Source of the DNA: CAVTJL01 sp963735065
GTDB taxonomy: Bacteria; Pseudomonadota; Alphaproteobacteria; Geminicoccales; Geminicoccaceae
Length of the DNA stretch: 64,000 nucleotides
Assembly: GCA_963735065.1 (NCBI GenBank)
Contig: CAVTJL010000003.1
Location: 62,001 to 126,000 of the forward strand
Reading direction: 5' to 3'
Shown here: piece after piece, positions 17,145-26,737 of the stretch
Layout of the letters: each line of letters begins with the position of its first letter
Numbering within the stretch: the stretch's first letter is position 1
The notes under the pieces: generated by a model
Databases searched by the model: none
Seen by the model: only the letters and a program-made list of their open reading frames with translations
Told to the model about the DNA's origin: nothing
Translations under genes and position numbers: made by a program

Positions 17145-18155
17145 TCAGGCGTAGGCGAGGTTGGCCGCCGATTCCGGCAGCTCGACCCCGAAGCAGCGCT
17201 GATAGTATTCCGCGATCACGTGGCGCTCGGTCTCGTCACACTTGTTGAGGAAGGTGACCCGAAACGCGAAGCCCAGATCGCCGAAGATCACGGTGTTCTC
17301 GGCCCAGGTGATCACCGTCCGGGGCGACATCACGGTCGAGATGTCGCCCGCCATGAAGCCGCTGCGGGTGAGGCCGGCCAGGCTCACCATCGCATGCAGC
17401 CGCTTCCTGCCCTCGGGCGTGTCGAGCTCGGGGCACTTGGACACGACGATGCGGCACTCGTCCTCGTGCGGCAGGTAGTTGAGCTGGGTCACGATCGACC
17501 AGCGGTCCATCTGGCCCTGATTGATCTGCTGCGTGCCGTGATAGAGGCCCGACGTGTCGCCGAGGCCCACCGTGTTGGCCGTGGCGAAAAGCCGGAACGA
17601 CGGGTGCGGGCGGATCACCTTGTTCTGGTCCAGGAGCGTCATGCGGCCCTGGGCCTCGAGGATGCGCTGGATCACGAACATCACGTCGGGGCGCCCGGCG
17701 TCGTACTCGTCGAACACCAGGGCCACCGGTCGCTGCAGCGACCAGGGCAGGAGCCCCTCGCGGTACTCGGTGATCTGCTTGCCGTCCCGCAGCACGATCG
17801 CATCCTTGCCGATCAGGTCGATACGGCTGATGTGGCTGTCGAGATTGATGCGGATGCAGGGCCAGTTGAGCCGCGCCGCCACCTGCTCGATATGGGTCGA
17901 CTTGCCCGTGCCGTGATAGCCCTGGATCAGGACGCGGCGGTTGTGGGCGAAGCCCGCCAGGATCGCCAGCGTCGTGTCGTGGTCGAACTGGTAGGTGGGA
18001 TCGACGTCGGGGACGTAGGCGGTCCGGCTGGTGAAGGCCGGCACCTCGAGCTTCGACTCGATGCCGAAGGTCTCCGCCACGGGAAGCCTCGTGTCCGGCT
18101 TCTCCGGCAGCCCCATCAGGTCGTCGAACTCGTTCTGCACGGCCTCGGAAAGCAC
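17145..18155 (-). CDS. cobS: Aerobic cobaltochelatase subunit CobS
   Basis: 336 residues, AAA+ ATPase partner of CobT in the cobaltochelatase complex. Walker A is GYHGTGKSTH, Walker B ALVFDEYDAGRPDV, and sensor-like FRLFATANTVGLGD follows. The N-terminus ETFGIESKLEVPAF is typical of CobS. The start is a GTG at 18155. Genes for cobS, cobT and a J-domain protein are commonly neighbours in alphaproteobacteria, as here. The recognition is secure. Confidence 0.95.
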   Translation of the reverse strand: MLSEAVQNEFDDLMGLPEKPDTRLPVAETFGIESKLEVPAFTSRTAYVPDVDPTYQFDHDTTLAILAGFAHNRRVLIQGYHGTGKSTHIEQVAARLNWPCIRINLDSHISRIDLIGKDAIVLRDGKQITEYREGLLPWSLQRPVALVFDEYDAGRPDVMFVIQRILEAQGRMTLLDQNKVIRPHPSFRLFATANTVGLGDTSGLYHGTQQINQGQMDRWSIVTQLNYLPHEDECRIVVSKCPELDTPEGRKRLHAMVSLAGLTRSGFMAGDISTVMSPRTVITWAENTVIFGDLGFAFRVTFLNKCDETERHVIAEYYQRCFGVELPESAANLAYA

Positions 18156-18298
18156 GATCGCGACTCCAGGAATGAGCGTCTCGACGAGCCCGGGTTATGC
18201 CCCCGTGCCAGCCCCTCCGACAAGGTCGATACTGTAATCGGTGACCGTCAGGCCAACCAGACGGGCAGCCGCGGCGGGATGCCGCCGGGGCCGACCGC

Positions 18299-18868
18299 TC
18301 AGGCGTACAGCTCGTTGTCGATCAGATACCTATAGGCCTCGTTGATGCGCTTCAAGCGCTCCTCTGCGTCCTTGTCGCCACCATGCAGGTCCGGATGGTG
18401 GCGCTTGGCCAGAACCTTGTACTGCTTCTTGAGGTCGGCCAGCGTGTAGCCGGCCTCGAGCTCCATGACACAGATCATGGCCTGGGCCTTGGCGTCGGGT
18501 GGCGGCGTGGTCGGCCGCTGCGGCCCGTCCTCCGCGAAGAAGCCGAACGGGTCATGGATGCCATGCGTTCCCGCCCACCCGTGCAGGCCGAACCGCCAGC
18601 TCGGCCGGTGCCAGGTCGTGTCCTTCCGGCGATGCGCCTCGATCTCGTCCGCGCTCATCCCCGAGAAGTAGTCCCAGGACTGGTTGTAGAGGCGCACATG
18701 CTCGAGACAGAACCAGACGAACTCGCGCAGATCGTTGCGCGAGCGCGGCGCTCGGAACGCGGCCTCCTCGGTGCAGCCGGGCCAAGCGCAGCAACGCCGC
18801 CCCATCTCCGCCTCGCCACATGGACGGCGGAGATGGGCATCGATCGGCGAGCGTCGCGCTTGGGTCAT
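18299..18868 (-). CDS. J-domain (DnaJ-like) protein
   Basis: 189 residues. The C-terminal 60 residues form a J domain: YTLADLKKQYKVLAKRHHPD with the essential HPD, then RLKRINEAYRYLI. Such domains stimulate the ATPase of Hsp70. The N-terminal two thirds, with CCAWPGCTEEAAFRAP and a WDYFSGMSADEIEAHRR stretch, is the type found in small J proteins next to cobS in alphaproteobacteria. The ATG at 18868 is preferred; the frame upstream overlaps the dienelactone hydrolase gene region antisense-free but without fitting sequence. No G/F or zinc-finger region, so not DnaJ itself. Confidence 0.85.
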   Translation of the reverse strand: MTQARRSPIDAHLRRPCGEAEMGRRCCAWPGCTEEAAFRAPRSRNDLREFVWFCLEHVRLYNQSWDYFSGMSADEIEAHRRKDTTWHRPSWRFGLHGWAGTHGIHDPFGFFAEDGPQRPTTPPPDAKAQAMICVMELEAGYTLADLKKQYKVLAKRHHPDLHGGDKDAEERLKRINEAYRYLIDNELYA

Positions 18869-18921
18869 GAGCGGACTATGGCGAGCGCCGAAAGCCGCTG
18901 CAAGAGTGGGCGGCGGGTCCG

Positions 18922-19785
18922 TCAGGCGACCCCGTTCGCGGCGAGCCAGGCGAGGCAGCGCTGCCATCCGTCCTTGGCCGGCTCCTCGCGGTAGCTCGGT
19001 CGATAGTCGGCGCCGAAGGCATGCGGCGTGTCGGGATAGACGATGATCTCGAAGGTCTTTCCGGCCTTGGCCAGCGCCGCCTTCATCTGCTCGACGGTCT
19101 CGACCGGGATGCCCTGATCGGCGCCGCCATAGAGCCCCAGGACCGGGCATCCGATCTCGGCCGCGATGTCGACCGGGTGCCTCGGCTGGTTCTGGCTGGG
19201 CTCGCCGACCAGCCGGCCATACCAGGCAATGCCGGCCTTGAGCGCGCTGCTGTGGGCGGCATAGAGCCAGACGATGCGACCACCCCAGCAGAAGCCCGTG
19301 ATGCCGAGCCGGGCGACATCGGCCTTGCCGGTGCTCCACGCCCAGTCGACGGTCGCATCAAGGTCGGCCATGACCTGCGCGTCCGGCACCCTGCTCACCA
19401 CCTCTCGGATCTGATCGATCTCGCTCAGCTTCGAGACGTCGCCCTGCCGCGCATAGAGCTCCGTCGCCACCGCGAGGTAGCCGCGCTTGGCGAAGCGCCG
19501 GCAGAGGTCCTTGATGTGCTCGTGGACGCCGAAGATCTCCTGGACGACCAGCACCGTGGGGAAGGGGCCCTCGCCGTCGGGCCGTGCGGCGTAGGCCGGC
19601 AGCGTGCCGTCGGCGACCCGCACGGTCGTCTCGCCGGCGACCAGCCCCACCGTATCGGTGGTGATGGTGGTGGCCGAGGCCACCGGCCGCACCGCCTGGG
19701 CGAACCCCGTGGTCAGGCGCGCGGCGGCGCCCGGGGCCTCGCCGGGGTCGCTCGTGTCGTCGGGCCTCGGATCGAAGGTCAGCAT
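18922..19785 (-). CDS. Dienelactone hydrolase-family protein
   Basis: 287 residues, alpha/beta hydrolase. The catalytic triad is visible: cysteine nucleophile in GITGFCWGGR, aspartate in LYGGADQGIP and histidine in YPDTPHAFGADY. VLVVQEIFGVHEHIKDLCRR is the usual oxyanion-side motif of the DLH group. The first 75 residues, before the hydrolase fold, are an extra stretch seen in the longer members of the family. ATG at 19785 has GGGAGG nine bases upstream. The physiological substrate is not known; no catechol pathway genes are near. Confidence 0.88.
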   Translation of the reverse strand: MLTFDPRPDDTSDPGEAPGAAARLTTGFAQAVRPVASATTITTDTVGLVAGETTVRVADGTLPAYAARPDGEGPFPTVLVVQEIFGVHEHIKDLCRRFAKRGYLAVATELYARQGDVSKLSEIDQIREVVSRVPDAQVMADLDATVDWAWSTGKADVARLGITGFCWGGRIVWLYAAHSSALKAGIAWYGRLVGEPSQNQPRHPVDIAAEIGCPVLGLYGGADQGIPVETVEQMKAALAKAGKTFEIIVYPDTPHAFGADYRPSYREEPAKDGWQRCLAWLAANGVA

Positions 19786-19956
19786 CGACAATATCCTCCC
19801 GCTGCCATGGTGACCGGCTGCGAGGAGACTAGGGCATCCGACGCCATCATCGAGGCCTGCGGAGGCACACCACCCATGTTGCAGCCATGCGGGTGCCGCT
19901 GGCATGCCCTGCAAGAATGATCTGCCCCGAGCACGCGCGGGGGCAGGGCGCGCCGC

Positions 19957-22494
19957 TCAGGCTGCCGCGGCCGAGCTCCGCCCGCTCGGCTCCGTCGGCG
20001 GTGCCGGCGAGGTCGACGCGACCCCCGTCTTGAGCGCGCGGAGGATGCCCGGCAGGTAGCCCGGCCAGTGCAGCCAGGCCTGCAGGTGGAGGCGCTCCAT
20101 GAGCTCCGGATCCTCGAGGATCACGCGCCGCTCGGCCTTGGACAGGCTGGACGGGCCCAGATAGACGGCCTTGCGCTCGGTCAGCCAGCGGTCCTCGCCG
20201 ATGGGGCCGGGCTGCGGCCCCTGGAGCGCGCGGAGAAGCTGGACGTGCAGCGCGTTGGCATGGGGCTCGAGCACGGCACGGGTCAGCCGGTCCGTGCTGC
20301 TGGCGGCAGGGTGCGGCGCCGACTGGTGATCGAGCTCCCACATCACCGCCGGCGGCAGGGCCTCCTCCGCGATGACGAGGAGGCCCAGCCGCTGGAGCCG
20401 ATCGCCGAGGGCGGCGCTGGCGCCGGCCACCGCGAGGGGCACGGCGAGCACGAGGCCGGCCGTGACGGGCAGCAGCCAGACGAACAGATGCGGCGTGAAG
20501 ATCCAGGTGGCGATGGTGGCAGCGAGCCCGAGCAGCGTCGGCACGAAGAAGGCACGCAGCGCGACGTCGAGCTCGCCGGCCTTGGCATCCCGCCGCTGCG
20601 GCTTCCACTCGATGGCGCCGCCCAGCAGGATCGAGGTCACGAAGCTCGTGTGCATCAACATCATGATCGGCGCGATGAGGCCCGAATAGAGCGTCTCGAG
20701 GAGGGCGCTGGCGACGACCCGCAGCCCGCCGCCCAACGCGCGGCGGCGGGGAGCGTCGATCAGCGCCAGGCCCAGCCCCATCAGCTTCGGCATGAAGAGG
20801 AGGCCAAGGGTGATCACCAAGAGCAGCGTCGCCTCGGCGCTGACCGACACGGGCAGCACAGGAAAGGGCCAGCCATCGGTGAAGTAGAGCGGCTGGTCGT
20901 GCGCCAGCTCCCAGGCCTGCATGGCCGAGAGCGCCAGGAACAGCATCCACAGCGGCGAGGTCAGGTACGACATGATGCCGATGCCGAGATGCAGCCGGCT
21001 CACCCAGTGCAGCCGTCGGGCGAACAGCACGCGGATATGCTGGAGGTTGCCCTGGCACCAGCGACGGTCGCGGACGGCGAAGTCCTCGATGGTGGGCGGC
21101 GGCTCCTCGTAGCTCCCGCCCAGATCGTCGGCGATCCAGACCTGCCAGCCACCCCGTCGCATCAGCGCGGCCTCGACGAAGTCGTGGCTCAGGATCGGCC
21201 CGCCGAAGGGAGCAGGCCCGGAAAGATGGGGCAGGCCGCACAGCTCCATGAAGGGGCGCACCCGGATGATCGCGTTGTGGCCCCAGTAGTTGCCCTCGCC
21301 GCGGGCCCAAAAGCCGGTGCCGGCCGCGGCCAGGGGCCCATAGAGCTCGCCCGCGAACTGGAGCACGCGGGCGAAGAGCGAGCGGCCGCGAACCAGCTTC
21401 GGCGGCACCTGGATGAGGCCGACGCCGGGGTTCTCGTCCATGCGCCGGGCGAGCTCGAGCATCGTCCGTCCGGTCATGAGGCTGTCGGCGTCGAGCACCA
21501 GCATGTAGGCGTAGTTGCCGCCGAAGCTGGTCAGGAAGTCCTCGATGTTGCCCGTCTTGCGGCCGACATTGCGGGTGCGGCGCCGGTAGAAGATCCGGCC
21601 CTCGTCGCCCACCTCGTGGCGCAGTCGCCGCCAGGCCTCGATCTCGGCGAGCCAGATGTCCGGATCGGTCGTGTCGCTGAGCACGAGAAGGTCGAAGCGG
21701 CGGTCGTCGGGGGCGGCGCGCTTGAGGTCCAGCCACATGGCCTTCAGCCCCGCGAAGACCCGCTCGGTCTCCTCGTTGTAGACCGGCATGACCAGCGCCA
21801 CGCGGCCGGTCGGGTCGGCGGCGTCCTGCTGCGGTGGCGTGCTCGCGGGCTTGGCGCGGAGCAGGCGCGCAAGCATCACCCCCGCGCCGGCCGTGAGGGT
21901 CCAAAACGACTGCGCCAGCCACAAGATCAGCACCGAGAACACGGCCAGATGGACGATGTCGAGGACGCTGAGGCCGTTCGTCGCCAGGATTTCGGCGAAG
22001 GTGCTGACCGCCCAGGCCGCCGTCACGAGAATGAGCAGGATGAAGGCGGTGCGCCGCTGCCCGCCCAACAGGTCGAGCATGGAATAGGGTGGATGGGCGA
22101 ATTCGCCGGTATCGCGACTCTCTCCCAGGATCAGCACCGGTCGGGGCAGCCAGCGGCCCCGGCGCCAGCGCAGGGCGGGAAGAAGCGATTGCCGGCGGAT
22201 GGCCTGTGGCGTCGGCGAGGGGGCCAGCGGGCCGAGCTGGCCGTTGGAGGCTCCCGTTCCCCGCTCGAGCTCGTCGCGGACGGTCGTGAGGGTGAGAAGG
22301 ACGGCATCGTCGACATTGCCGGCAGGCTGCGAGGCGGCCAGCCGGGCGACCAGCAGGCCGGCCTCCGCGTCGGCGGCGTCCCGCGTCAGGCCGGCGGCGA
22401 CGAGATAGTCGGCCGCACGCTGACGCGCCTCGTCCCATCGGCTGCCGTGCTCGCCGGCTGAAGGCAGGCCTGAGTCGATGCCTGTCGTCGCCAT
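19957..22494 (-). CDS. opgH: Osmoregulated periplasmic glucan glucosyltransferase OpgH
   Basis: 845 residues, inner-membrane GT2 glycosyltransferase that builds and exports the beta-glucan backbone. Two membrane helices near residues 130-185 precede the catalytic domain with VMPVYNEETERVFAGL, the DxD-type LVLDADSLMTG and RDRRWCQGNLQHIR (QxxRW-like). Several C-terminal helices follow, then a cytoplasmic tail with WLTERKAVYLGPSSLSK. Start ATG at 22494 has GAGGAG in front. It follows opgG by 35 bp, the classical opgGH (mdoGH) order. Confidence 0.94.
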   Translation of the reverse strand: MATTGIDSGLPSAGEHGSRWDEARQRAADYLVAAGLTRDAADAEAGLLVARLAASQPAGNVDDAVLLTLTTVRDELERGTGASNGQLGPLAPSPTPQAIRRQSLLPALRWRRGRWLPRPVLILGESRDTGEFAHPPYSMLDLLGGQRRTAFILLILVTAAWAVSTFAEILATNGLSVLDIVHLAVFSVLILWLAQSFWTLTAGAGVMLARLLRAKPASTPPQQDAADPTGRVALVMPVYNEETERVFAGLKAMWLDLKRAAPDDRRFDLLVLSDTTDPDIWLAEIEAWRRLRHEVGDEGRIFYRRRTRNVGRKTGNIEDFLTSFGGNYAYMLVLDADSLMTGRTMLELARRMDENPGVGLIQVPPKLVRGRSLFARVLQFAGELYGPLAAAGTGFWARGEGNYWGHNAIIRVRPFMELCGLPHLSGPAPFGGPILSHDFVEAALMRRGGWQVWIADDLGGSYEEPPPTIEDFAVRDRRWCQGNLQHIRVLFARRLHWVSRLHLGIGIMSYLTSPLWMLFLALSAMQAWELAHDQPLYFTDGWPFPVLPVSVSAEATLLLVITLGLLFMPKLMGLGLALIDAPRRRALGGGLRVVASALLETLYSGLIAPIMMLMHTSFVTSILLGGAIEWKPQRRDAKAGELDVALRAFFVPTLLGLAATIATWIFTPHLFVWLLPVTAGLVLAVPLAVAGASAALGDRLQRLGLLVIAEEALPPAVMWELDHQSAPHPAASSTDRLTRAVLEPHANALHVQLLRALQGPQPGPIGEDRWLTERKAVYLGPSSLSKAERRVILEDPELMERLHLQAWLHWPGYLPGILRALKTGVASTSPAPPTEPSGRSSAAAA

Positions 22495-22529
22495 CCCTCC
22501 GCTCCTCTCCCGCCAGCCTCGCGCCGGCT

Positions 22530-24086
22530 TCAGCTCTTGTCCAGACGGTAGAGCCAAGTCTCCGAGATCCGACGGTCGCCTATTTTCAAGTAGCAGCGTA
22601 ACTCGACCGGGCCGTCCGTCGCCGGCTGGACCACGAAGGAGAGGCGCCAGCCATCGATCAGCGTATCTTCCCTAAGGACGATCTGATCCACCTTTGAATT
22701 CCCAGCCGATACCGAAGGTTCCACGGCACCGGTGTCGCGGGGCCGGTCGCCGCTCGGCCGCTCGAAGTCGATGACCACGAGCCGTGGGCCATTGTCCGGG
22801 CCGGTATGGCCGTCCGGTGTCCCGATGCGTGTGTCTTGAACCTTGGCAAGGCCGGTATCGAGAGGGCCACCCAGCGACCAGATGAGGCCATAGGCCACCC
22901 TGAGCTCGCTCCCGGCGTCCACCTTGGCGTCGGGAGTCCAAAAGGCCACGATATTGTCGTGGGTCTGGTCCGGCGTCGGGATCTCGATCAGGCGCACCGA
23001 GCCCTTGCCCCAGGTGCCGCGCGGCTCGACCCAGAGGTTCGGGCGCAGCTCGAAGCGCGCCTCGAGATCCTCATAGGCGGCGAACTGACGCTCGCGCTGC
23101 AGCAGGCCGAAGCCCCTCGGGTTCTCGTCGCCGAAGACACTGAGGCGGAGCTCCGAGGGATTGACCACCGGCCGCCACAGGACATCGCCGGAGCTCGTCC
23201 ACATGGCCAGGCCATCGGAGTTGTGGACAGCGTTTCGATAGTCCTCGATCCCGCGGCGATCATTCGGGCCGAACGAGAACATGCTGGTCAGCGGCGCCAG
23301 CCCCACCTGATCGACCGCGGCGCGGAAGAAGAGGTTGCAGTCGATGTCGAAGCGGGTGTGCTCGCGGGCAATGATGTCGAAGCGGAACGCGCCGGCGACG
23401 CTTGGGCTGTTCAAGAGCGCGTAGATCGTGAGCGGGTCGGTGGGCTGGCTCGGGCGCTGCACCCAGAACTCGCGAAACAGCGGGAACTCCTCGGGCTTGC
23501 CGAGGCCGGTATTGAGGGCGAGGCCGCGGGCCGAGAGCCCGTAGCGGGTGCCGCGGCCGATCGCCCGGAAGTAGCTGGCGCCGAGAAAGGCCAAAAGCTC
23601 CTGAAAGATGTTGGGCTGCTCCAGCGGATAGTGAACGCTGAAGCCGGCGAAGCCCAGATCGTCGGGAAAGGCCTGCGGGTTCTGGAGGGCACCCAGGTCG
23701 AACATGCCAGGCGAGAAACGCACCTCGCGTGCGGTCCCGCCGTCGACGACATAGACGCGCACCGGGTTCCTGTAGAACGAGCCGGGGAAGAAGAACTGCA
23801 GCCGGTAGGAGGGCGAGTCCGCCCAGACCGCCTGCTCCGGCCTGAAGGTGATCTTCCGCCAGACATCGTAAGGGATGGCGGTCAGCCAGTCCGGGACCGT
23901 GGGCGGCGGCACGTAGGCCTGGCCGGCCAGCTGCTTGGTGCGCTCGATCAGGCGCTCGAAGGAGAAAGGCTGCGCGTCGCCCAGGCTGTCGGCCATGGCG
24001 GGCGAGGATGCGCCGGCCGCGGACCAGGCCGCGACAAGCGCGCCGATCCGCGAGAAGCCGCGCCGTGTCAGACGGAGCTCGCTCAT
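22530..24086 (-). CDS. opgG: Periplasmic glucan biosynthesis protein OpgG/OpgD
   Basis: 518 residues. The N-terminus LTRRGFSRIGALVAAWSA, ending PAMA, is a twin-arginine-type signal, so export is probably by Tat as for OpgD. The mature part matches the MdoG fold: QPFSFERLIERTKQLAGQAY, ITFRPEQAVWADSPSYRLQF and YPLEQPNIFQELLAFLGASY are conserved family stretches. Works with OpgH in the periplasm to modify or branch the glucan. The twin-arginine signal leaves OpgD as an alternative name. Divergent from the pap gene across 279 bp with no recognisable operator. Confidence 0.93.
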   Translation of the reverse strand: MSELRLTRRGFSRIGALVAAWSAAGASSPAMADSLGDAQPFSFERLIERTKQLAGQAYVPPPTVPDWLTAIPYDVWRKITFRPEQAVWADSPSYRLQFFFPGSFYRNPVRVYVVDGGTAREVRFSPGMFDLGALQNPQAFPDDLGFAGFSVHYPLEQPNIFQELLAFLGASYFRAIGRGTRYGLSARGLALNTGLGKPEEFPLFREFWVQRPSQPTDPLTIYALLNSPSVAGAFRFDIIAREHTRFDIDCNLFFRAAVDQVGLAPLTSMFSFGPNDRRGIEDYRNAVHNSDGLAMWTSSGDVLWRPVVNPSELRLSVFGDENPRGFGLLQRERQFAAYEDLEARFELRPNLWVEPRGTWGKGSVRLIEIPTPDQTHDNIVAFWTPDAKVDAGSELRVAYGLIWSLGGPLDTGLAKVQDTRIGTPDGHTGPDNGPRLVVIDFERPSGDRPRDTGAVEPSVSAGNSKVDQIVLREDTLIDGWRLSFVVQPATDGPVELRCYLKIGDRRISETWLYRLDKS

Positions 24087-24365
24087 CGCTGCGGTCGACC
24101 TACAATGCCCATTGGCCGCTTGTTGAAGCGGCCCCGGCGTTTACCATGAGCTTGCCACACCCATCGGTGAAGAGCCCGTGGATGGTGCGCCGAGATGATA
24201 TAGCCTCCCGGACGCTTGGTCGCATACCATATGACGTTGGCAGGGTGCTCCCATGAGTGCGACATAGACGACCGACGGGCGCTCGCGCCGGCCCCACGTC
24301 ATGCCTAGACTGGCATAGATCGGGATAGCTGGCCGAGACAAGGCCACAACGGCGGGGGAGCGATC

Positions 24366-25841
24366 GTGTTCCAATCGGCGGCACTCGAGCACAAGCTGGA
24401 CAAGGCGACCTTCAAGCGCGAGCTGCCGGCGCTCAGGACGGAGCTGCTCAAGGCTCAAGAGGAGATTGCCAAGCGCGGGGACTTCCCTGTCCTCATCCTC
24501 GTCACCGGCTCGGATGGTGCCGGCAAGGGCGAGGTGATCCAGCGGCTCTACGAGTGGCTCGACCCGCACTATCTGCGCACCAACGCCTATGAGCGGCCGA
24601 CCGAGGAGGAGCACCAGCGGCCGCGCATGTGGCGCTACTGGCGCGATCTCCCACCCAAGGGCGAGGTCGGCGTGGTGTTCGGCTCCTGGTACACCATGCC
24701 GCTCGTCGAGCGTGCCGAGGGACGGCTGGGCCACGGCGCGTTCGAGCTCGAGCTCCAGCGCATCGTCCGCTTCGAGACGATGCTCACCAACGAGGGCGTG
24801 CTGCTCTTGAAGTTTCTGCTCTTCCTGTCGCAGGAGGAGCAGGCCAAGAGGCTGAAGAAGCTGGCCAAGACGGCCTATCCGAGCCGCCATATCCTCGAGG
24901 AGTGGGCGGATGTGAAGAATCGCGGGCATGCGCTTCCCGTGGCCGAGGAGGCGATCGAGCGGACGAGCACGGCCGTCGCTCCCTGGATCGTCGTGCCCAG
25001 CGCGGATCCCGAATATCGTGACCTGATGTTCGGCAAGGCGATCCTGCAGGCGATGCGCCACCGGCTGGACACGCCAGCGGGCGCCGCGCCCGCCTCCGCC
25101 CCGCCGCTCGTGCGCCAGCTCGACCAGCGCACCGTCCTGGACGGCCTCGACCTCAGCCAGAAGCTCGAGGACAAGGACTACAAGGAGCGGCTCGCCAAGG
25201 CTCAGTCGCGCCTCGCTCTCCTGACCGACGGCAAGGCCTTCATGAAGAAGCGCGCGGTCGTCCTCGCGTTCGAGGGCAACGACGCGGCCGGCAAGGGCGG
25301 TGCCATCCGCCGTGTCACGGCGGCGCTCGATCCGCGCCGCTTCCGTGTGCATTCGATCGCAGCGCCCTCCGACGAGGAGAAGGCCCAGCCCTATCTCTGG
25401 CGCTTCTGGCGGCGGATGCCGCGGATCGGTCATACCGCGATCTTCGATCGGACCTGGTACGGTCGCGTCCTGGTCGAGCGGGTCGAGGGCTTCTGCTCCG
25501 ACGCCGAATGGCTCCGCGCCTATGGCGAGATCAACGAGTTCGAGGAGGAGCTGACCGACCACGGCACGATCGTCGTCAAGTTCTGGCTCTCGATCTCGAG
25601 CGAGGAGCAGCTCAAGCGCTTCCAGGCGCGCGAGGAGGTCGACTTCAAGCAGTACAAGATCACGGCCGAGGACTGGCGCAATCGTCAGAAATGGGACGTC
25701 TACGCGATGGCCGTGGGCGACATGATCGACCGCACCGGCACGCGGCATGCCCCCTGGACGCTGGTCGAGGCGGAGGACAAGCATTTCTCCCGGGTGAAGG
25801 TCCTGGAGACCCTCTGCGAGCGGATCGAGGCCTCGCTCTAG
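24366..25841 (+). CDS. pap: Polyphosphate:AMP phosphotransferase (double PPK2 domain)
   Basis: 491 residues made of two PPK2 domains in tandem, the class II PPK2 layout, which phosphorylates AMP to ADP with polyphosphate. Domain 1 has GSDGAGKGE (48-56); domain 2 has EGNDAAGKGG and FDRTWYGRVLVERVEG. In domain 1 the equivalent of the FDRxWY aspartate reads FGSWYT, so this half has lost its Walker B acid, in line with reports that only the C-terminal domain of the Pseudomonas enzyme is catalytic. GTG start at 24366 follows GGGGGAG. A separate transcription unit. Confidence 0.92.
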   Translation: MFQSAALEHKLDKATFKRELPALRTELLKAQEEIAKRGDFPVLILVTGSDGAGKGEVIQRLYEWLDPHYLRTNAYERPTEEEHQRPRMWRYWRDLPPKGEVGVVFGSWYTMPLVERAEGRLGHGAFELELQRIVRFETMLTNEGVLLLKFLLFLSQEEQAKRLKKLAKTAYPSRHILEEWADVKNRGHALPVAEEAIERTSTAVAPWIVVPSADPEYRDLMFGKAILQAMRHRLDTPAGAAPASAPPLVRQLDQRTVLDGLDLSQKLEDKDYKERLAKAQSRLALLTDGKAFMKKRAVVLAFEGNDAAGKGGAIRRVTAALDPRRFRVHSIAAPSDEEKAQPYLWRFWRRMPRIGHTAIFDRTWYGRVLVERVEGFCSDAEWLRAYGEINEFEEELTDHGTIVVKFWLSISSEEQLKRFQAREEVDFKQYKITAEDWRNRQKWDVYAMAVGDMIDRTGTRHAPWTLVEAEDKHFSRVKVLETLCERIEASL

Positions 25842-25970
25842 CGACAACGAGGCGCGTGGCGCGCGGTTGACGCGAGGGTGGCGGCGGGCGCAGCTTCGCG
25901 ACCGATTTCTCGCCCCGCCACCCCGGCTGGTCGTGGCTGGGCCGATAGTCCGCCTCGGGAGCTATTGCGG

Positions 25971-26276
25971 ATGTCCCACGCTCTTCGCCCGGCCCTCATC
26001 GCCGGCTTGACGCTCCTCGCCAGCACGGCTGTGGCCGGAACGGCCCTGGCCCAGCTCGAATGCCGGGTCCGCTTCTCCTGCATCGGCCAGGACCCCTGCT
26101 ACTACGCCCTCTTCGACAAGACCGGGCAGAGGATCTTCGACTTCCAGGTGGCCGGCGACACGATCCAGTATCAGACCGGGATCGCGATCGGCACTTCCTA
26201 CTGCGAAAGCACGCTGGGCCCGCCCGACGAGGACTGCGACCGTCAGCCGATCGACGAGGACCAGTTCGAGTGCTGA
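25971..26276 (+). CDS. Small cysteine-rich secreted protein
   Basis: 101 residues. Residues 1-28 form a clear Sec signal peptide (hydrophobic core ALIAGLTLLASTAVAG, cleavage after ALA). The mature 73 residues have six cysteines (LEC, FSC, DPC, SYC, EDC, FEC), enough for three disulfides, and are acidic at the C-terminus. No family is recognised. The frame is open further upstream, but the ATG at 25971 is the one directly preceding the signal peptide. A 9-bp inverted repeat (25876-25884 with 25915-25923) lies in front of it. A periplasmic or extracellular location is likely; the function is unknown. Confidence 0.7.
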   Translation: MSHALRPALIAGLTLLASTAVAGTALAQLECRVRFSCIGQDPCYYALFDKTGQRIFDFQVAGDTIQYQTGIAIGTSYCESTLGPPDEDCDRQPIDEDQFEC

Positions 26277-26295
26277 GAGCGCGGCGGCTCGCCGG

Positions 26296-26727
26296 CTAGC
26301 CCTTCTCGGCCGTCTGCCGCAGCGCCCCCGAAGCCGGCGCCAGATCGTAGCCGGCCTCGGCGGCCGCTGCGATCACATAGTCGATCGGCAGCTCACGCAC
26401 CGCGGTGAACGCCCAGAGATAGCAGGACCGGGTACCCGAGCGGCAGTAGGCGAGAAACGGCCCCTCATGCGCGTCCACCGCCTGGCGGAAGGCCGCGACG
26501 TGATCGGCCGACATGCCGCCGGTCGGCACGGGCACGTAGGCATAGGCGAGGCCGGCCGCCTCGGCCGCCACCTTGGCCTCCGCATCGTGCAGCTGGTCCG
26601 CCGCCTCGCCGTCCGGCCGGTTGTTGATCACCGTCTTGATGCCGAGCTCCTTGGCGGCGGGGAAGTCCTCCAGCCGGAGCTGGGGCGCCACGTAGAAATC
26701 GTCGGCGAGCTTCTTGAACTGAGCCAC
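26296..26727 (-). CDS. TIGR01244/DUF442-family phosphatase-like protein
   Basis: 143 residues. It contains the dual-specificity-phosphatase P-loop as YCRSGTRSC (Cys at the catalytic position) and the family stretches VAPQLRLEDFPAAKELG, TVINNRPDGE and YAYVPVPTGG. The family (also fused to Blh-type metallo-hydrolases) is linked to sulfide handling and biofilm control, but its substrate is not settled. GTG start at 26727 has GAGGAG seven bases upstream. It follows rpe by 10 bp on the same strand, so the two are probably co-transcribed, rpe first. Confidence 0.86.
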   Translation of the reverse strand: MAQFKKLADDFYVAPQLRLEDFPAAKELGIKTVINNRPDGEAADQLHDAEAKVAAEAAGLAYAYVPVPTGGMSADHVAAFRQAVDAHEGPFLAYCRSGTRSCYLWAFTAVRELPIDYVIAAAAEAGYDLAPASGALRQTAEKG

Positions 26728-26737
26728 GCTAGTCTCC

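Noticed and set aside
20068..22461. Plus-strand open frame of 797 codons opposite opgH
   Set aside because: It is a shadow of opgH: composition is dominated by Arg, Gly, Glu and His as expected from antisense GC-rich codons, with no motif, while opgH on the other strand has complete family motifs.
25876..25923. 9-bp inverted repeat before the cysteine-rich protein gene
   Set aside because: The loop is 30 bases long and there is no T run; not supported as terminator or operator, mentioned only with the gene.
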